From positions 1 to 64,000 of the forward strand of contig CAYRSS010000001.1 in the NCBI GenBank assembly GCA_964426945.1: 64,000 nucleotides of DNA. The letters run 5' to 3'. The first letter of the stretch is position 1; every line of letters begins with the position of its first letter. Under the pieces are notes generated by a model that worked only from the letters and a program-made list of their open reading frames with translations, was not told where the DNA came from and made no database searches. The position numbers and the translations under genes are program-made. The stretch is from CAYRSS01 sp964426945 (GTDB taxonomy: Bacteria; Planctomycetota; Phycisphaerae; UBA1845). Below, one piece after another: positions 9,910 through 18,716 of this stretch.

Positions 9910-10884
9910 TCATCGGGCGCCGGCGGACAGCCCGGCCTCGTCCTCTTCCTCGGTTGAATCGTCCACGAACAGGTTCGACAGGATCCACCCCAGCAGCGAA
10001 TACAGCCCGAAGGCGATCAGCAGCGTGCCGATGCCGAGCAGGGCGTGGGGGGTTCCGCGGGCCTGGTCTGAATAGCCGTGCACCTGGAGCAGGCCCGTGA
10101 TTGTCACGCGGATCGTATTGCAGAACACGGCGATCGGAACGCAGCTCACCACCATGACCAGCCGCTGCCAGATCGGGCGGGGCGCCAGGTAGGCCATCGC
10201 CACGCCGAGTGCGACAAACGACATCATCAGCCGCATGCCGCTGCAGGCCTCTTCAATGTTGAGCGAGCCGCGCACGATATTGCCCGCCGCGTCGAGCCGG
10301 TCGGGCCAGATGTAATCGATGATGACGCGCTGCGTCTCGGTATGCAGGCCCGGCGCCAGCAGCGGCAGAATCGCCGAGGCCGCCGTCGAGGCCAGCTCGC
10401 GCAGCGGCATCGTCAGTGACACGTAGTGATTCGCCGGCAGCGGAATCGCGAAGATCAGGAAGGCGATGGGGAACCAGGCGATCTTCACCACGCGCCACCC
10501 GCCCAGGAGCAGCGTGACGCCGAAGATCGCGCCGAGGATCGTCAGATCCTGCGGATACGCCTGACCCCGACTCCACGCGAAGTAGAAGTTGGCCAGCAGC
10601 GAACCCAGCAGCACGATCGCCCCGAGCCAGTTGGTTTCCGGCCGGCTGCGCAGCAGTTCGTCCTTCTTCGTGAACAGGAAGTAGATGCTGAAGACCGGCA
10701 CGAGGAAGCCGTGCGACCAGTTGCCGTCGGAAAGCCAACGGCCCACCATATGGTGGCGGACTGGCGTCCAATAGGCCGCGATGAGCAGCGCGGCGATGAG
10801 CCCCATCCGCAGCCACGCCGCCGGCGGGATCAGGTCCCCCCAGTCGCGGGGGAGGCTCGCGTTGGCAGTCGCCGCCTGCGGCAT
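9910..10884 (-). CDS. Exosortase (PEP-CTERM protein-sorting transpeptidase)
   Basis: 324 residues with about eight hydrophobic segments. The exosortase/archaeosortase catalytic set is present: C214 in EEACSGMR, R259 in FCNTIRVTITG and H280 in GTPHALLGIG. The enzyme is thought to cut PEP-CTERM tails in the inner membrane and pass the protein to a surface destination. Two likely substrates lie in this window (51382-52065 and 63063-63698). It starts 9 nt after the export lipoprotein gene and lies 46 nt before the autokinase gene, the classic EPS/exosortase neighbourhood. The acidic C-terminal tail (DDSTEEEDE) is a local feature. No separate EpsI-like partner gene is visible. Confidence 0.95.
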   Translation of the reverse strand: MPQAATANASLPRDWGDLIPPAAWLRMGLIAALLIAAYWTPVRHHMVGRWLSDGNWSHGFLVPVFSIYFLFTKKDELLRSRPETNWLGAIVLLGSLLANFYFAWSRGQAYPQDLTILGAIFGVTLLLGGWRVVKIAWFPIAFLIFAIPLPANHYVSLTMPLRELASTAASAILPLLAPGLHTETQRVIIDYIWPDRLDAAGNIVRGSLNIEEACSGMRLMMSFVALGVAMAYLAPRPIWQRLVMVVSCVPIAVFCNTIRVTITGLLQVHGYSDQARGTPHALLGIGTLLIAFGLYSLLGWILSNLFVDDSTEEEDEAGLSAGAR

Positions 10885-10893
10885 CGGTGCGTC

Positions 10894-12420
10894 CTACGGG
10901 AACAGGTTCGGGAAGCGATCCGGCTCGTTGTGGGGATTGGCGCGGCCGCCGAAGGAATCGATGTCGGCGAAGTTGCGCGAGTACGTGAACGAATACCCCA
11001 GATTCTGAATCGGCGAAGGCAGCGTGAAGGCCCGAAGGCGCTGCAGCCACGGGGCCAGCGGGTGCGTGCCGACGTTGATGATGTCGCCGCGCTTCACATA
11101 GAAGTCGGGATCCTGCCCGGCGAAGATGCGGTCGAGGTTGACCTGAATCATCTGCTCGCGGGCGCCGACGCGTCGATAGACCGTGCAGCGCGAGGGCCAT
11201 GCATCGGGCCCCAGGCCGCCCGCCGCGGCGATCGCCGCCTTGAGCGTGATCGGCTCGTTGTTAAAGGTGAACGGCCCCACGCGGGCCACCTGCCCCATGA
11301 CCCAGTAGAGCCCGATCTCGCCGCTGACGATGCGGATGACGTCGCCGGCCCGGACGAAGATGTCAAAGTCGGGATCACCGTTGCGAAGCTGCTCGGCAGG
11401 GATCCGGATGATGCGGTAGCTGCTCTCGCCCGCTACGCGTGTCCAGTCCACCGCCGGGCTCTTCGCGGCGAGGCTGGCGCCCGGATCGATCGCGACGCGA
11501 CCGGTGTCGGCGGTGGGCGCGGCCGGGTTGGGTACAAACTCGCCGTCGCGCCAGATCCATGCCTCGGGCTGTTCGATGGAAATATCCACCTTTGCCTCGG
11601 GCTCGCCAGGCTGATCCGGCGCGGGCTCATCCATCACCACAGCGATGAGTTCGTCCTCTTCGCTGACCGGCTCCGGCTCGGGTTCCCCCTCGGGGGCGGT
11701 CGGTGCGGCAGGCTCCTCCCCCGGCGGCTCGACCGGTGCGGCCGTATCAGGCGTCGGCGCGGGGACCGTGCCTTGCGTCGCGTAGTCGTCGTAGCGGAAG
11801 ACGTAGACGTCGATGACGGCCTCGTTGAGACCGCCGACGAGGTTGATCGCCTCAAGAACCCGCGTGTCGGGCCGGCGGAGTGGGAAGGTACCGGCCCGCA
11901 GGGGCGCATTCGTCGCACCGCTGGCTCCGATACCGAACACGGAGTAGGTCGACTTCTGGAGGTAGAGCGGGTTCACCGTCACCTCCGGGCGCATCAGGAT
12001 CTGCCGGTCGACCAGCGTCTTGCTGATGCTCTCCTCCAGCTCCTGGGCGGTCAGCCCCTCGGCGGCGATGCGGCCGAGGACAGGGAGGTTGATGTAGCCC
12101 GTATTGTTGACCGCTGCCTGGATCTGGTAGGGGATGCCGCGCTGGCGAAGTTCGAAGATCTCGATCGCCAGCGAGTCGCCCGGCGAGATCGGGTACTCAA
12201 TCGCGAGGTACTCCAAGTCCTCACGCGTGGGATAGCTCGCACCGGCGATGCCGATCGGCGTGTCTTCGAACGTCAGCGACGTGCGGATCTCGAGCGTCTT
12301 CTGCTCGGTGAACTCGCCGGGGTTGGTCACCCGGAGCCAGTCGTTCATCAGCGAGTTGCAGCCCAGGCCGAGCGCGGAGCCCGCCATGAGGAACGCTGCC
12401 CATCCCGTCGACTTTCGCAT
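10894..12420 (-). CDS. Polysaccharide export outer-membrane lipoprotein (Wza/OPX family)
   Basis: About 508 residues from ATG 12420. A lipoprotein signal ends at C21 (ALGLGCNS). The polysaccharide-export domain begins around YPISPGDSLAIEIFE and continues through GYINLPVLGRI, followed by SLBB-like repeats (TRVLEAINLVGGL and ITLKAAIAAAGGL). Wza-family proteins form the outer-membrane channel for polysaccharide. Between the repeats lies a proline- and glutamate-rich segment of roughly 60 residues (PPGEEPAAPTAP and following), much longer than in E. coli Wza. First gene of the polysaccharide/exosortase run; the next gene starts 9 nt on. The frame is open to 12519, but the signal peptide fixes the start at 12420. 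Confidence 0.92.
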   Translation of the reverse strand: MRKSTGWAAFLMAGSALGLGCNSLMNDWLRVTNPGEFTEQKTLEIRTSLTFEDTPIGIAGASYPTREDLEYLAIEYPISPGDSLAIEIFELRQRGIPYQIQAAVNNTGYINLPVLGRIAAEGLTAQELEESISKTLVDRQILMRPEVTVNPLYLQKSTYSVFGIGASGATNAPLRAGTFPLRRPDTRVLEAINLVGGLNEAVIDVYVFRYDDYATQGTVPAPTPDTAAPVEPPGEEPAAPTAPEGEPEPEPVSEEDELIAVVMDEPAPDQPGEPEAKVDISIEQPEAWIWRDGEFVPNPAAPTADTGRVAIDPGASLAAKSPAVDWTRVAGESSYRIIRIPAEQLRNGDPDFDIFVRAGDVIRIVSGEIGLYWVMGQVARVGPFTFNNEPITLKAAIAAAGGLGPDAWPSRCTVYRRVGAREQMIQVNLDRIFAGQDPDFYVKRGDIINVGTHPLAPWLQRLRAFTLPSPIQNLGYSFTYSRNFADIDSFGGRANPHNEPDRFPNLFP

Positions 12421-12884
12421 CAGGTCACGCCGTATCCGAATGCAGACATCTCGGCCGGAACCCCACGGGCTCCGCTCGCACGCCGGTGGCCGCCCCGCGC
12501 GTAAAGGCCGGAAATACAACGACTTTGGGCAGCCGCATCCCTTTGGTTATCGGCGCAGCGCCTAGCGCCGGTTTAGAAGCGGTTCCCCCGGAATGCACCG
12601 CCTCAGGGACGCGCGGGCGGAGGATAGCACACCATTATCCAACGTCGCAAGCCGCGCAGCGGTTCGCCTGAAAGCGGCGTTGCCAGTATGAAGAGCACGC
12701 GCGCAGCGCGTCGCCGAGCCCGCTGCGATACCGGCGGAACAGCCGCGGGACGCGTTGAAACCCTGAGGCCCGCCCAGCTTCCTTCGTGGTCGGGCCGCAG
12801 CGAATTGCGGTAGCGCGGGGTGGGCGGCGAGCCTGGGCAGGCTAGAATCCTGCTCGGGCCCTCCCGGGGCGCGCGGAGCGAACG
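12421..12884. other. 464-bp divergent intergenic region between export lipoprotein and Asn-rich lipoprotein genes
   Basis: No coding sequence is supported. It must hold the promoter of the leftward polysaccharide run and of the rightward lipoprotein gene. Visible elements are an inverted repeat GGATA-N9-TATCC at 12622-12640 and a -10-like TAGAAT at 12843-12848. The rest is GC-rich and shows no recognisable structure. Confidence 0.5.
12843..12848 (+). promoter_or_regulatory. Probable -10 element (TAGAAT) for the Asn-rich lipoprotein gene
   Basis: The context GCTAGAATCC lies 37 nt before the ATG at 12885. The same word recurs ahead of other genes in the window (20309, 50440; minus strand 55191). 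No convincing -35 box is present. Confidence 0.5.
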
Positions 12885-13376
12885 ATGAAGGGACGGATCA
12901 CATCCAACATGCCTGCGGTCGCGGCCGTCGGCCTCACCCTCGCCCTGATTGCTCTGCCGGTGACCGGGTGTGTGCTCCGGCCTGACGACAACTTCAATTT
13001 TAACTTTAACTTCAACGGCAACCCGAACGACAACGACGGCGGGCCCGGAAATGAGAACGCCAACGACAACGCCGCAGCGGAACCCCCGGCGGTCACCCTG
13101 ACCGCCAACAACACGCAGCCGTTCGAGGGCGATCAGGTCAACCTGACCTGCTCCGTGGTGCCGGGGCAGAGCCGGGTGGGAGTGACCTACGAATTCCAGC
13201 CGGTGTCCTTCCGCCTGGTGGTCAACTCGGTCGCCGGGACAGCGTTCTTCATCGTCGATCAGTCGGACGTGGGGATCGAGCTGCGGTTCACCTGCACGGG
13301 AACGAATGCGGCCGGGACCGGCGAGCTGAGCAACACGGTTTCCATCTTCCCGTCGACGCCGCCGTTCCTGCCTTAG
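12885..13376 (+). CDS. Asn-rich lipoprotein with an Ig-like domain, function unknown
   Basis: 163 residues. A lipoprotein signal peptide ends in LPVTGC (C29). Next comes a low-complexity stretch at about 34-65 built of FN, ND and NAND units: FNFNFNFNG, NPNDND, NENANDN. After it is a single beta-rich domain from about 68 to 160 with two cysteines (in NLTCSVV and RFTCTGT), resembling an immunoglobulin-like fold. The Asn/Asp linker probably spaces the domain from the outer membrane; such NDN linkers are common in planctomycete exported proteins. It ends 15 nt from the converging response-regulator gene. No enzymatic motif is visible, and the function is unknown. Confidence 0.72.
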   Translation: MKGRITSNMPAVAAVGLTLALIALPVTGCVLRPDDNFNFNFNFNGNPNDNDGGPGNENANDNAAAEPPAVTLTANNTQPFEGDQVNLTCSVVPGQSRVGVTYEFQPVSFRLVVNSVAGTAFFIVDQSDVGIELRFTCTGTNAAGTGELSNTVSIFPSTPPFLP

Positions 13377-13391
13377 AGGGCCGCGGCAGCC

Positions 13392-14093
13392 TCACGACTC
13401 CGGGGAATCGACGTCCTGAACGAGCATGTACCCCTCGCGGTGAACGGTCCGCAGCCAGGTCGGGTTGGCGGGGTCGGGCTCGATTTTCTTGCGCAGGTTC
13501 TTGATGTGGGCGTCGACGGTGCGGGGTTCGACGATTTCGTCGTCGTTCCAGGCGGCCTTGAGCAGCGCCTCGCGCGAGAGCGGCCGGCCGCGGTGCTCCG
13601 CGAGGGCGCGGATCAGTTTGAACTCGCGCGAGGAGAGCGCCAGCGGTTCGCCCCCGCGCTCGGCGGTCAGCCGCTCGAAGTCGATCAGGATGTCATCGAG
13701 CACCAGTCGGGCGACCTCCTCCGCGTCAACCGTGCGCCGCAGCACCGCCTCGATCCGGGCAAGCAGCTCGACCATCTCGAACGGCTTGGTGACGTAGTCG
13801 TCGGCGCCGAGCTTGAGCCCGAGCACGCGGTCCGACACGCCCGATCGCGCGGTGAGGATGATGACTGGTACCTGCTCGCGCTCCCGGCGGATGTCGCGCA
13901 GTACCTCCAGCCCGCTGCGGCGGGGGAGCATGAGGTCGAGCACGACGAGGTCCGGGTTGGTCCGGCGGAACGCTTCGAGGGCCTCAACGCCGTCGGCCGC
14001 GCAGGCGACTTCGTAGCCCTCCACCTCGAGGTTCCGCGTGATGAGGTAGGTCAGGTCGTTGTCGTCCTCGACAACCAGAACGCGCGCGCTCAT
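13392..14093 (-). CDS. OmpR/PhoB-family response regulator
   Basis: 233 residues. The receiver domain (1-120) has the acidic pair E9/D10-D11, phospho-acceptor D53, T81 and K103 in VTKPFE. A winged-helix DNA-binding domain (about 135-228) has LSSREFKLIRAL and RTVDAHIKNLRKKIE. Its ATG overlaps the stop of the upstream histidine kinase as TGATG, so the pair is translationally coupled. The kinase at 14093-15748 is the obvious partner. Target genes are unknown; the polysaccharide and lipoprotein genes nearby are on other transcription units. Confidence 0.95.
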   Translation of the reverse strand: MSARVLVVEDDNDLTYLITRNLEVEGYEVACAADGVEALEAFRRTNPDLVVLDLMLPRRSGLEVLRDIRREREQVPVIILTARSGVSDRVLGLKLGADDYVTKPFEMVELLARIEAVLRRTVDAEEVARLVLDDILIDFERLTAERGGEPLALSSREFKLIRALAEHRGRPLSREALLKAAWNDDEIVEPRTVDAHIKNLRKKIEPDPANPTWLRTVHREGYMLVQDVDSPES

Positions 14094-15748
14094 CAGGAAC
14101 GCTCCTTCATCAGCCGGAAGGAAAACGCCGCGCCGCGCCCGCCTTCGGTGGTGACGCCGATGCGCCCGCCATGCGCCTCGATCAGCGCCTTGACGAGGGC
14201 GAGTCCCAGCCCGTGGCCCGGTGCGGCGGACCGCATGCTGTCTTCGACGCGGTAGAACTTGCGGAAGATCCGCTTCTCCTCGCCGCGGGGGATGCCCGGG
14301 CCGCTGTCGGCGACGGTCACCGTCACGGACCGCGCGTCGGCCTCGCACCGTATCGTGACAGGGCCGTCGCCGCCGTGTCGCACGACGTTCTCAAGCAGGT
14401 TTCGCAGAACCAGATCGAGCGCCGCCTCGTCGGCGGGGACGACGGCGGAGGCGGCCGGCTGCAGGTCGAAGGTGACCCGGGACATCGGCAGGCCGACCCC
14501 TTCACACAGTCGTGGGAGGGTCCGGCCGAGGTAGGCGGGGATGTCGACCGGGCGGCGGGCGACGGGCAGGACGTCCGAGTCAATGCGGCAGACATCGAGG
14601 AGGCGATCGAGCAGCCGAGCGAGGTCTCGCACGCGCTCGTGGACAATCGCCGTGCAGCGGGCCTGGTCCGCCGGATCGCTCATTTTCGGGTTCGCCAGCG
14701 TCTCGGCTGCGTTCAGCAGGACGGCTACCGGCGTCTTGAGCTCGTGGCTGACGCGGGCGACGAAGTCGGTGTGCATGCGGGCAAGCCATCGATCCCGGGC
14801 GATGGACCGACCCAACAGCACCCCGCCAACCGTCAGCAGCCCGGCCGCGAGAGCGAGCAGCAGCGCGTTTTGCTTCCAGAGCGCTGCGGACGGGCTGATC
14901 GTGGCCCCGCGGATGACTCCCACCCGGAGCACGCAGGGCTCAAACAGCGGGCCATAGGAGGACAGGCGCACCTCCAGAAGCGGCTCGACCGTGTCCGGCT
15001 CGGTCTCCGGGCCGTAGAGCGGCTCGCCGAATTCGCCCTTGAAGTCGATCACGAGGGCGTCCGGGTCGAGGTTCTCCGCGCGAAGGTGCTCCGTGAGCTT
15101 CCCGGCATCCAGCCGAGGCGCCAGAAACGCCCGAAAGGCGAAGCTCACCGTCTCCCACCAGCCGGCGTAGGCCTGCGGCACAAATGGATTGTCACGGTAG
15201 AGCGGCACATGAAAGAACTGGATGGCGCCCATCGGCGAGCGCTCGGTGGAGGCGAAGAAGGGCTCGGCGAAGATCCGCGTGTGAAACTCCTCGGTCCCCG
15301 CGAGCGAGTGGATGTAGGTCAGCACGGCCCGGTGGCTGGCGATCGACTCGCGGGGAGAGAATGCGCGAATCTGGTCGTCTTCGCCGAGGGCGAAGCAGTT
15401 CACGGTGAAGTTGTCGCCCACCGGCTGTGCCGTGAACAGCACCATGGGGCGGCCGAACTCGCGACGAATCTCGGCGAATGCCGCAAAGGCCCCGGGAATC
15501 CGGCCGGCCTGTACGTCTTCGATCGGGATGGTGCGCGTCAGCCGCTGCTGCAGCTGCACGTTTTCCCGGTGGAAATCGGCGAGGCTCTCCGCGATGAAGG
15601 CATCAACGGCCCGGCGGACGCGCCCCAGTTGTTCGTGCGTCTGTAGCCGGGCCAGGTTGCCGCCGAGGATCCACTGCTGCGCGATCAGCACGGCGCCCGG
15701 CACAACGAGCGCGAGCAGCAGGAGCCAGAATGATCGTGACGTACGCAA
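14093..15748 (-). CDS. Membrane sensor histidine kinase, unusual sensory domain
   Basis: 551 residues. TM1 is about 7-29 and TM2 about 293-313, enclosing a 260-residue extracytoplasmic sensor with no family I recognise. The DHp helix carries H335 in VSHELKTP. The ATPase core has N450 (LRNLLENVVRHG), DSGPGIP at 481-487 and GHGLGLALVK at 511-520. It phosphorylates the regulator encoded immediately downstream. The start appears to be TTG at 15748: no ATG or GTG lies between it and an in-frame stop, and a CTG 36-42 nt upstream is the only alternative. A TATAAT lies about 45 bp upstream on this strand. Confidence 0.92.
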   Translation of the reverse strand: MRTSRSFWLLLLALVVPGAVLIAQQWILGGNLARLQTHEQLGRVRRAVDAFIAESLADFHRENVQLQQRLTRTIPIEDVQAGRIPGAFAAFAEIRREFGRPMVLFTAQPVGDNFTVNCFALGEDDQIRAFSPRESIASHRAVLTYIHSLAGTEEFHTRIFAEPFFASTERSPMGAIQFFHVPLYRDNPFVPQAYAGWWETVSFAFRAFLAPRLDAGKLTEHLRAENLDPDALVIDFKGEFGEPLYGPETEPDTVEPLLEVRLSSYGPLFEPCVLRVGVIRGATISPSAALWKQNALLLALAAGLLTVGGVLLGRSIARDRWLARMHTDFVARVSHELKTPVAVLLNAAETLANPKMSDPADQARCTAIVHERVRDLARLLDRLLDVCRIDSDVLPVARRPVDIPAYLGRTLPRLCEGVGLPMSRVTFDLQPAASAVVPADEAALDLVLRNLLENVVRHGGDGPVTIRCEADARSVTVTVADSGPGIPRGEEKRIFRKFYRVEDSMRSAAPGHGLGLALVKALIEAHGGRIGVTTEGGRGAAFSFRLMKERS

Positions 15749-15792
15749 CCAGTGCGGCCTCGGCGGATCAGGAGTCCTATGGCGTCGCAGCC

Positions 15793-15798
15793 ATTATA
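15793..15798 (-). promoter_or_regulatory. Probable -10 element (TATAAT) for the histidine kinase/response regulator operon
   Basis: On the minus strand the context reads GGCTATAATGG, 45 bp before the TTG start at 15748, in the 183-bp divergent gap with polA. It matches the consensus -10 exactly. The -35 region is poor. Confidence 0.55.
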
Positions 15799-15931
15799 GC
15801 CTCGGACGGGGTGGCAGTGGCGGGGCGGCGAAATCAGCGACGCCGTGGATCGTCAGGCCGCTTCGCGTTGACGCCGTCCGGGTTGCCGACCAACATGACC
15901 GATCCGGCACCCGGAGCCCACGGCGAACCGC

Positions 15932-18709
15932 ATGACCCAGAGCGTCTACATCATCGATGGTCACGCCCACATGTACCGGGCGTTCTACGCCCCTTTCCGC
16001 GAGCTGACCAGCCCCACCGGCGAACCGACCAAGGCGGTGCACGTCTTCGTCCAGATGCTCGTTGGGCTCATCACCCGCCGGAAGCCAGACTACCTCGCCA
16101 TGGTGATGGACGTCAGCGACTCGACCGTCTTCCGCTGTGGCGTCTACCCGGAATACAAGGCCAACCGCGACGCGACGCCGGAGACCCTCGAAGTCCAGAT
16201 GCGGCGTATCGTCGACATCGTCACCGCGATGAACATCCCGATCTTCCGCCTGGAGGGCTACGAGGCGGACGACCTGATGGCGACGATGGCCACGAAGCTG
16301 GCCGGTGACGACATGGAGGTCTTCCTTGTCTCCGGCGACAAGGACCTGGAGCAACTGCTCAGCGACCGTGTCAAGCTGTACGACCCCGGCAAGGACGCCG
16401 TGCTCGACCCGGCCGGGTTGCTGGAGAAGAAGGGCATCACCCCCGCACAGGTCGTCGAACTGCAGACGCTCACCGGCGACAGCACCGACAACATTCCGGG
16501 CGTTACCGGCGTGGGGATCAAGACCGCCGCCAAGCTGATCAACCAGTATGGATCGGCTGAGGGCGTCCTGCAGCACGCCGACAAGCAGACCCCCAAGCTT
16601 CGCGAGAACCTCCGGGCGTTCGCCCCGATGCTGCCGATCACGCGGCAACTGGTCACTCTCCATCGCGACGTCCCGCTGACGTTCGAGCTTGAGTCATGTC
16701 GCATCGATCGAATGACCCCCGCCGCCGCCCGGCCGATTCTGGTCGAGTTGGGATTCAACCGACTGACGGAGCAGGTCGAGGCGCTCGGTGGCGGCGCCAC
16801 CGTCGCTGCCGTCGAACGCGTCGCCTCGCCGGTCCCCGGCCTGTTTGGTGATGGCGACAGCGTTGCTCCCTCGGCCGCCCCGGCCGCTGTCGAGCGGACG
16901 GGGCCGGCCGGTGTGTACGAACTGATCGACTCCGCCGAGCGTTTCTCGACGTTCGTGGCGGAACTGAGTAAGCAGCGATCGTTCGCCTTTGATACCGAGA
17001 CCACCGGGCTCAGCGCGGTCGCGTCGGAGCTGGTCGGCGTGTCCATCGCGTGGGAGGCAGGGCGGGGCTACTACCTGCCGGTTCGCGGAACGATGGGGGA
17101 CCTGCTGCCTCTCGACACGCTGGTGAATGGACTCCGGCCGATCTTCGAGGATGCGTCGATCGCCAAGACGGGCCACAACCTGAAGTATGACCTGCTCGCG
17201 CTGCGGCAAGTCGGCATCCGGACGCGCGGGGCCGACTTTGACACGATGATCGCCAGCTTCCTGCTCGAACCGCTCGGCCGTTCGCACGGCCTCAAAGAGC
17301 TGACGCGGCTGCTCTTCGGCCACCAGATGTCCCCGATCGAGGACCTCATCGGCAAGGGGCGCAACCAGATCCGGATGGACGAGGTCGATACGCGGCGGAC
17401 GGCGGAGTATGCCGGCGAGGACGCCGACTTTACCTGGCGGCTGAGGCGGGAATTCGAGCCCGCCCTGCGCGGCAGCCCGGTGGAGAAGCTCTTCCACGAG
17501 ACGGAGATGCCGCTCGTCGAGGTGCTCGTCGAGATGGAAAACAACGGCATCGCGCTCGATACCGCGCTGCTCAAGTCGCTCGGGCGCCATCTTGAGGAGC
17601 GGATGGAGAGCCTCGTCTCGCAGATCCACGCTGCCGCGGGCCACAAGTTCAACGTCGACTCAACCCGCCAGCTCGGCGTCGTGCTCTTCGACGAACAGGG
17701 GCTGGCGGTGATCCGCAAGACCAAGACCGGCCGGAGCACCGACGCGGAGACGCTCGAAGCCCTGGCCGCGCAGACGAACAACCCGATCCCCGCCTTGGTG
17801 CTCGAATACCGTGAAATGGCCAAGCTGAAGGGGACCTACGTCGACACGCTGCCGACGATGATCTGCCCGCGAACGGGGCGGATCCACGCGCATTTCAACC
17901 CGATCGGGGCGGTGACGGGGCGCCTCTCCTCCAGTGATCCGAACCTGCAGAACATCCCGATCCGCACCGAGCTGGGCCGGCGCATTCGCGAGGCGGTCGT
18001 GGCTCGCGACGCAGGGCACCTGCTGCTGGTGGCAGACTACTCGCAGATCGAATTGCGCCTGCTTGCCCATTTCTGCGAGGACGCCGCGCTGCTGGCCGCC
18101 TTCCGCGAAGGGCACGACATTCACCGCGCCGTGGCGGCACAGGTCAATGGCGTCGCCCTGGAGCTCGTGACGCCGGCGCAGCGCAGCGCCGCCAAGGCGG
18201 TCAACTTCGGGATCATCTACGGGCAGACGCCCTTCGGGCTCGCCCGATCGCTCGGCATCCCCGTTGGCGAAGCCAAGGCGTTTATCGAGCAGTACTTCGA
18301 GCGCTATCCCGGCATCCGGCGGTTCATCGACGAGTGCGTCGAGCAGGCGCGCACGCGCGGCTATGCCGAGACGATTCTCGGGCGTCGCCGCCCAATCGAC
18401 GAGCTCAACTCGCGAAACCGCGGCCAGGTCGCCTTCGGCGAGCGCATCGCCGTGAACACGGTCGTGCAGGGATCCGCGGCCGACCTCATCAAGCGGGCGA
18501 TGATCGCCATCCATCGCGACATCATGGACAGCGCCTGCCCTGCGCGCATGCTGATCCAGGTGCACGACGAGCTGGTTTTCGAGGTCGCCGCGGCGGACGT
18601 GGATCGTGCGGCCGGCGTGATCCGATCGAGGATGGAGGGCGCACTCGACCTGCGCGTGCCCGTGGTGGCGGACATCGCTGCGGGTCCGAACTGGGCGAAG
18701 GCGAAGTAG
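15932..18709 (+). CDS. polA: DNA polymerase I with active 5' nuclease and 3'-5' exonuclease
   Basis: 925 residues, the usual length. The 5' nuclease domain (1-290) has YKANRDATPE and EGYEADD. The proofreading exonuclease (about 325-510) keeps its DEDD residues: D354 and E356 in FDTETTG, D420 in NLKYD, and D497/D499 in YAGEDAD. Many polA homologues have lost these, so proofreading is probably active here. The polymerase domain has motif A DYSQIELRLLAHF (D702), motif B KAVNFGIIYG (755-764) and motif C QVHDELVFE (D879). It processes Okazaki fragments and fills repair gaps. Divergent from the histidine kinase gene, and its end faces the rhomboid gene 7 bp away. Confidence 0.98.
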   Translation: MTQSVYIIDGHAHMYRAFYAPFRELTSPTGEPTKAVHVFVQMLVGLITRRKPDYLAMVMDVSDSTVFRCGVYPEYKANRDATPETLEVQMRRIVDIVTAMNIPIFRLEGYEADDLMATMATKLAGDDMEVFLVSGDKDLEQLLSDRVKLYDPGKDAVLDPAGLLEKKGITPAQVVELQTLTGDSTDNIPGVTGVGIKTAAKLINQYGSAEGVLQHADKQTPKLRENLRAFAPMLPITRQLVTLHRDVPLTFELESCRIDRMTPAAARPILVELGFNRLTEQVEALGGGATVAAVERVASPVPGLFGDGDSVAPSAAPAAVERTGPAGVYELIDSAERFSTFVAELSKQRSFAFDTETTGLSAVASELVGVSIAWEAGRGYYLPVRGTMGDLLPLDTLVNGLRPIFEDASIAKTGHNLKYDLLALRQVGIRTRGADFDTMIASFLLEPLGRSHGLKELTRLLFGHQMSPIEDLIGKGRNQIRMDEVDTRRTAEYAGEDADFTWRLRREFEPALRGSPVEKLFHETEMPLVEVLVEMENNGIALDTALLKSLGRHLEERMESLVSQIHAAAGHKFNVDSTRQLGVVLFDEQGLAVIRKTKTGRSTDAETLEALAAQTNNPIPALVLEYREMAKLKGTYVDTLPTMICPRTGRIHAHFNPIGAVTGRLSSSDPNLQNIPIRTELGRRIREAVVARDAGHLLLVADYSQIELRLLAHFCEDAALLAAFREGHDIHRAVAAQVNGVALELVTPAQRSAAKAVNFGIIYGQTPFGLARSLGIPVGEAKAFIEQYFERYPGIRRFIDECVEQARTRGYAETILGRRRPIDELNSRNRGQVAFGERIAVNTVVQGSAADLIKRAMIAIHRDIMDSACPARMLIQVHDELVFEVAAADVDRAAGVIRSRMEGALDLRVPVVADIAAGPNWAKAK

Positions 18710-18716
18710 CGGGCCG

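Noticed and set aside
7617..12504. Long plus-strand open frames (729 and 692 residues) across the autokinase, exosortase and export genes
   Set aside because: They run against confidently assigned minus-strand genes and look like composition artefacts.
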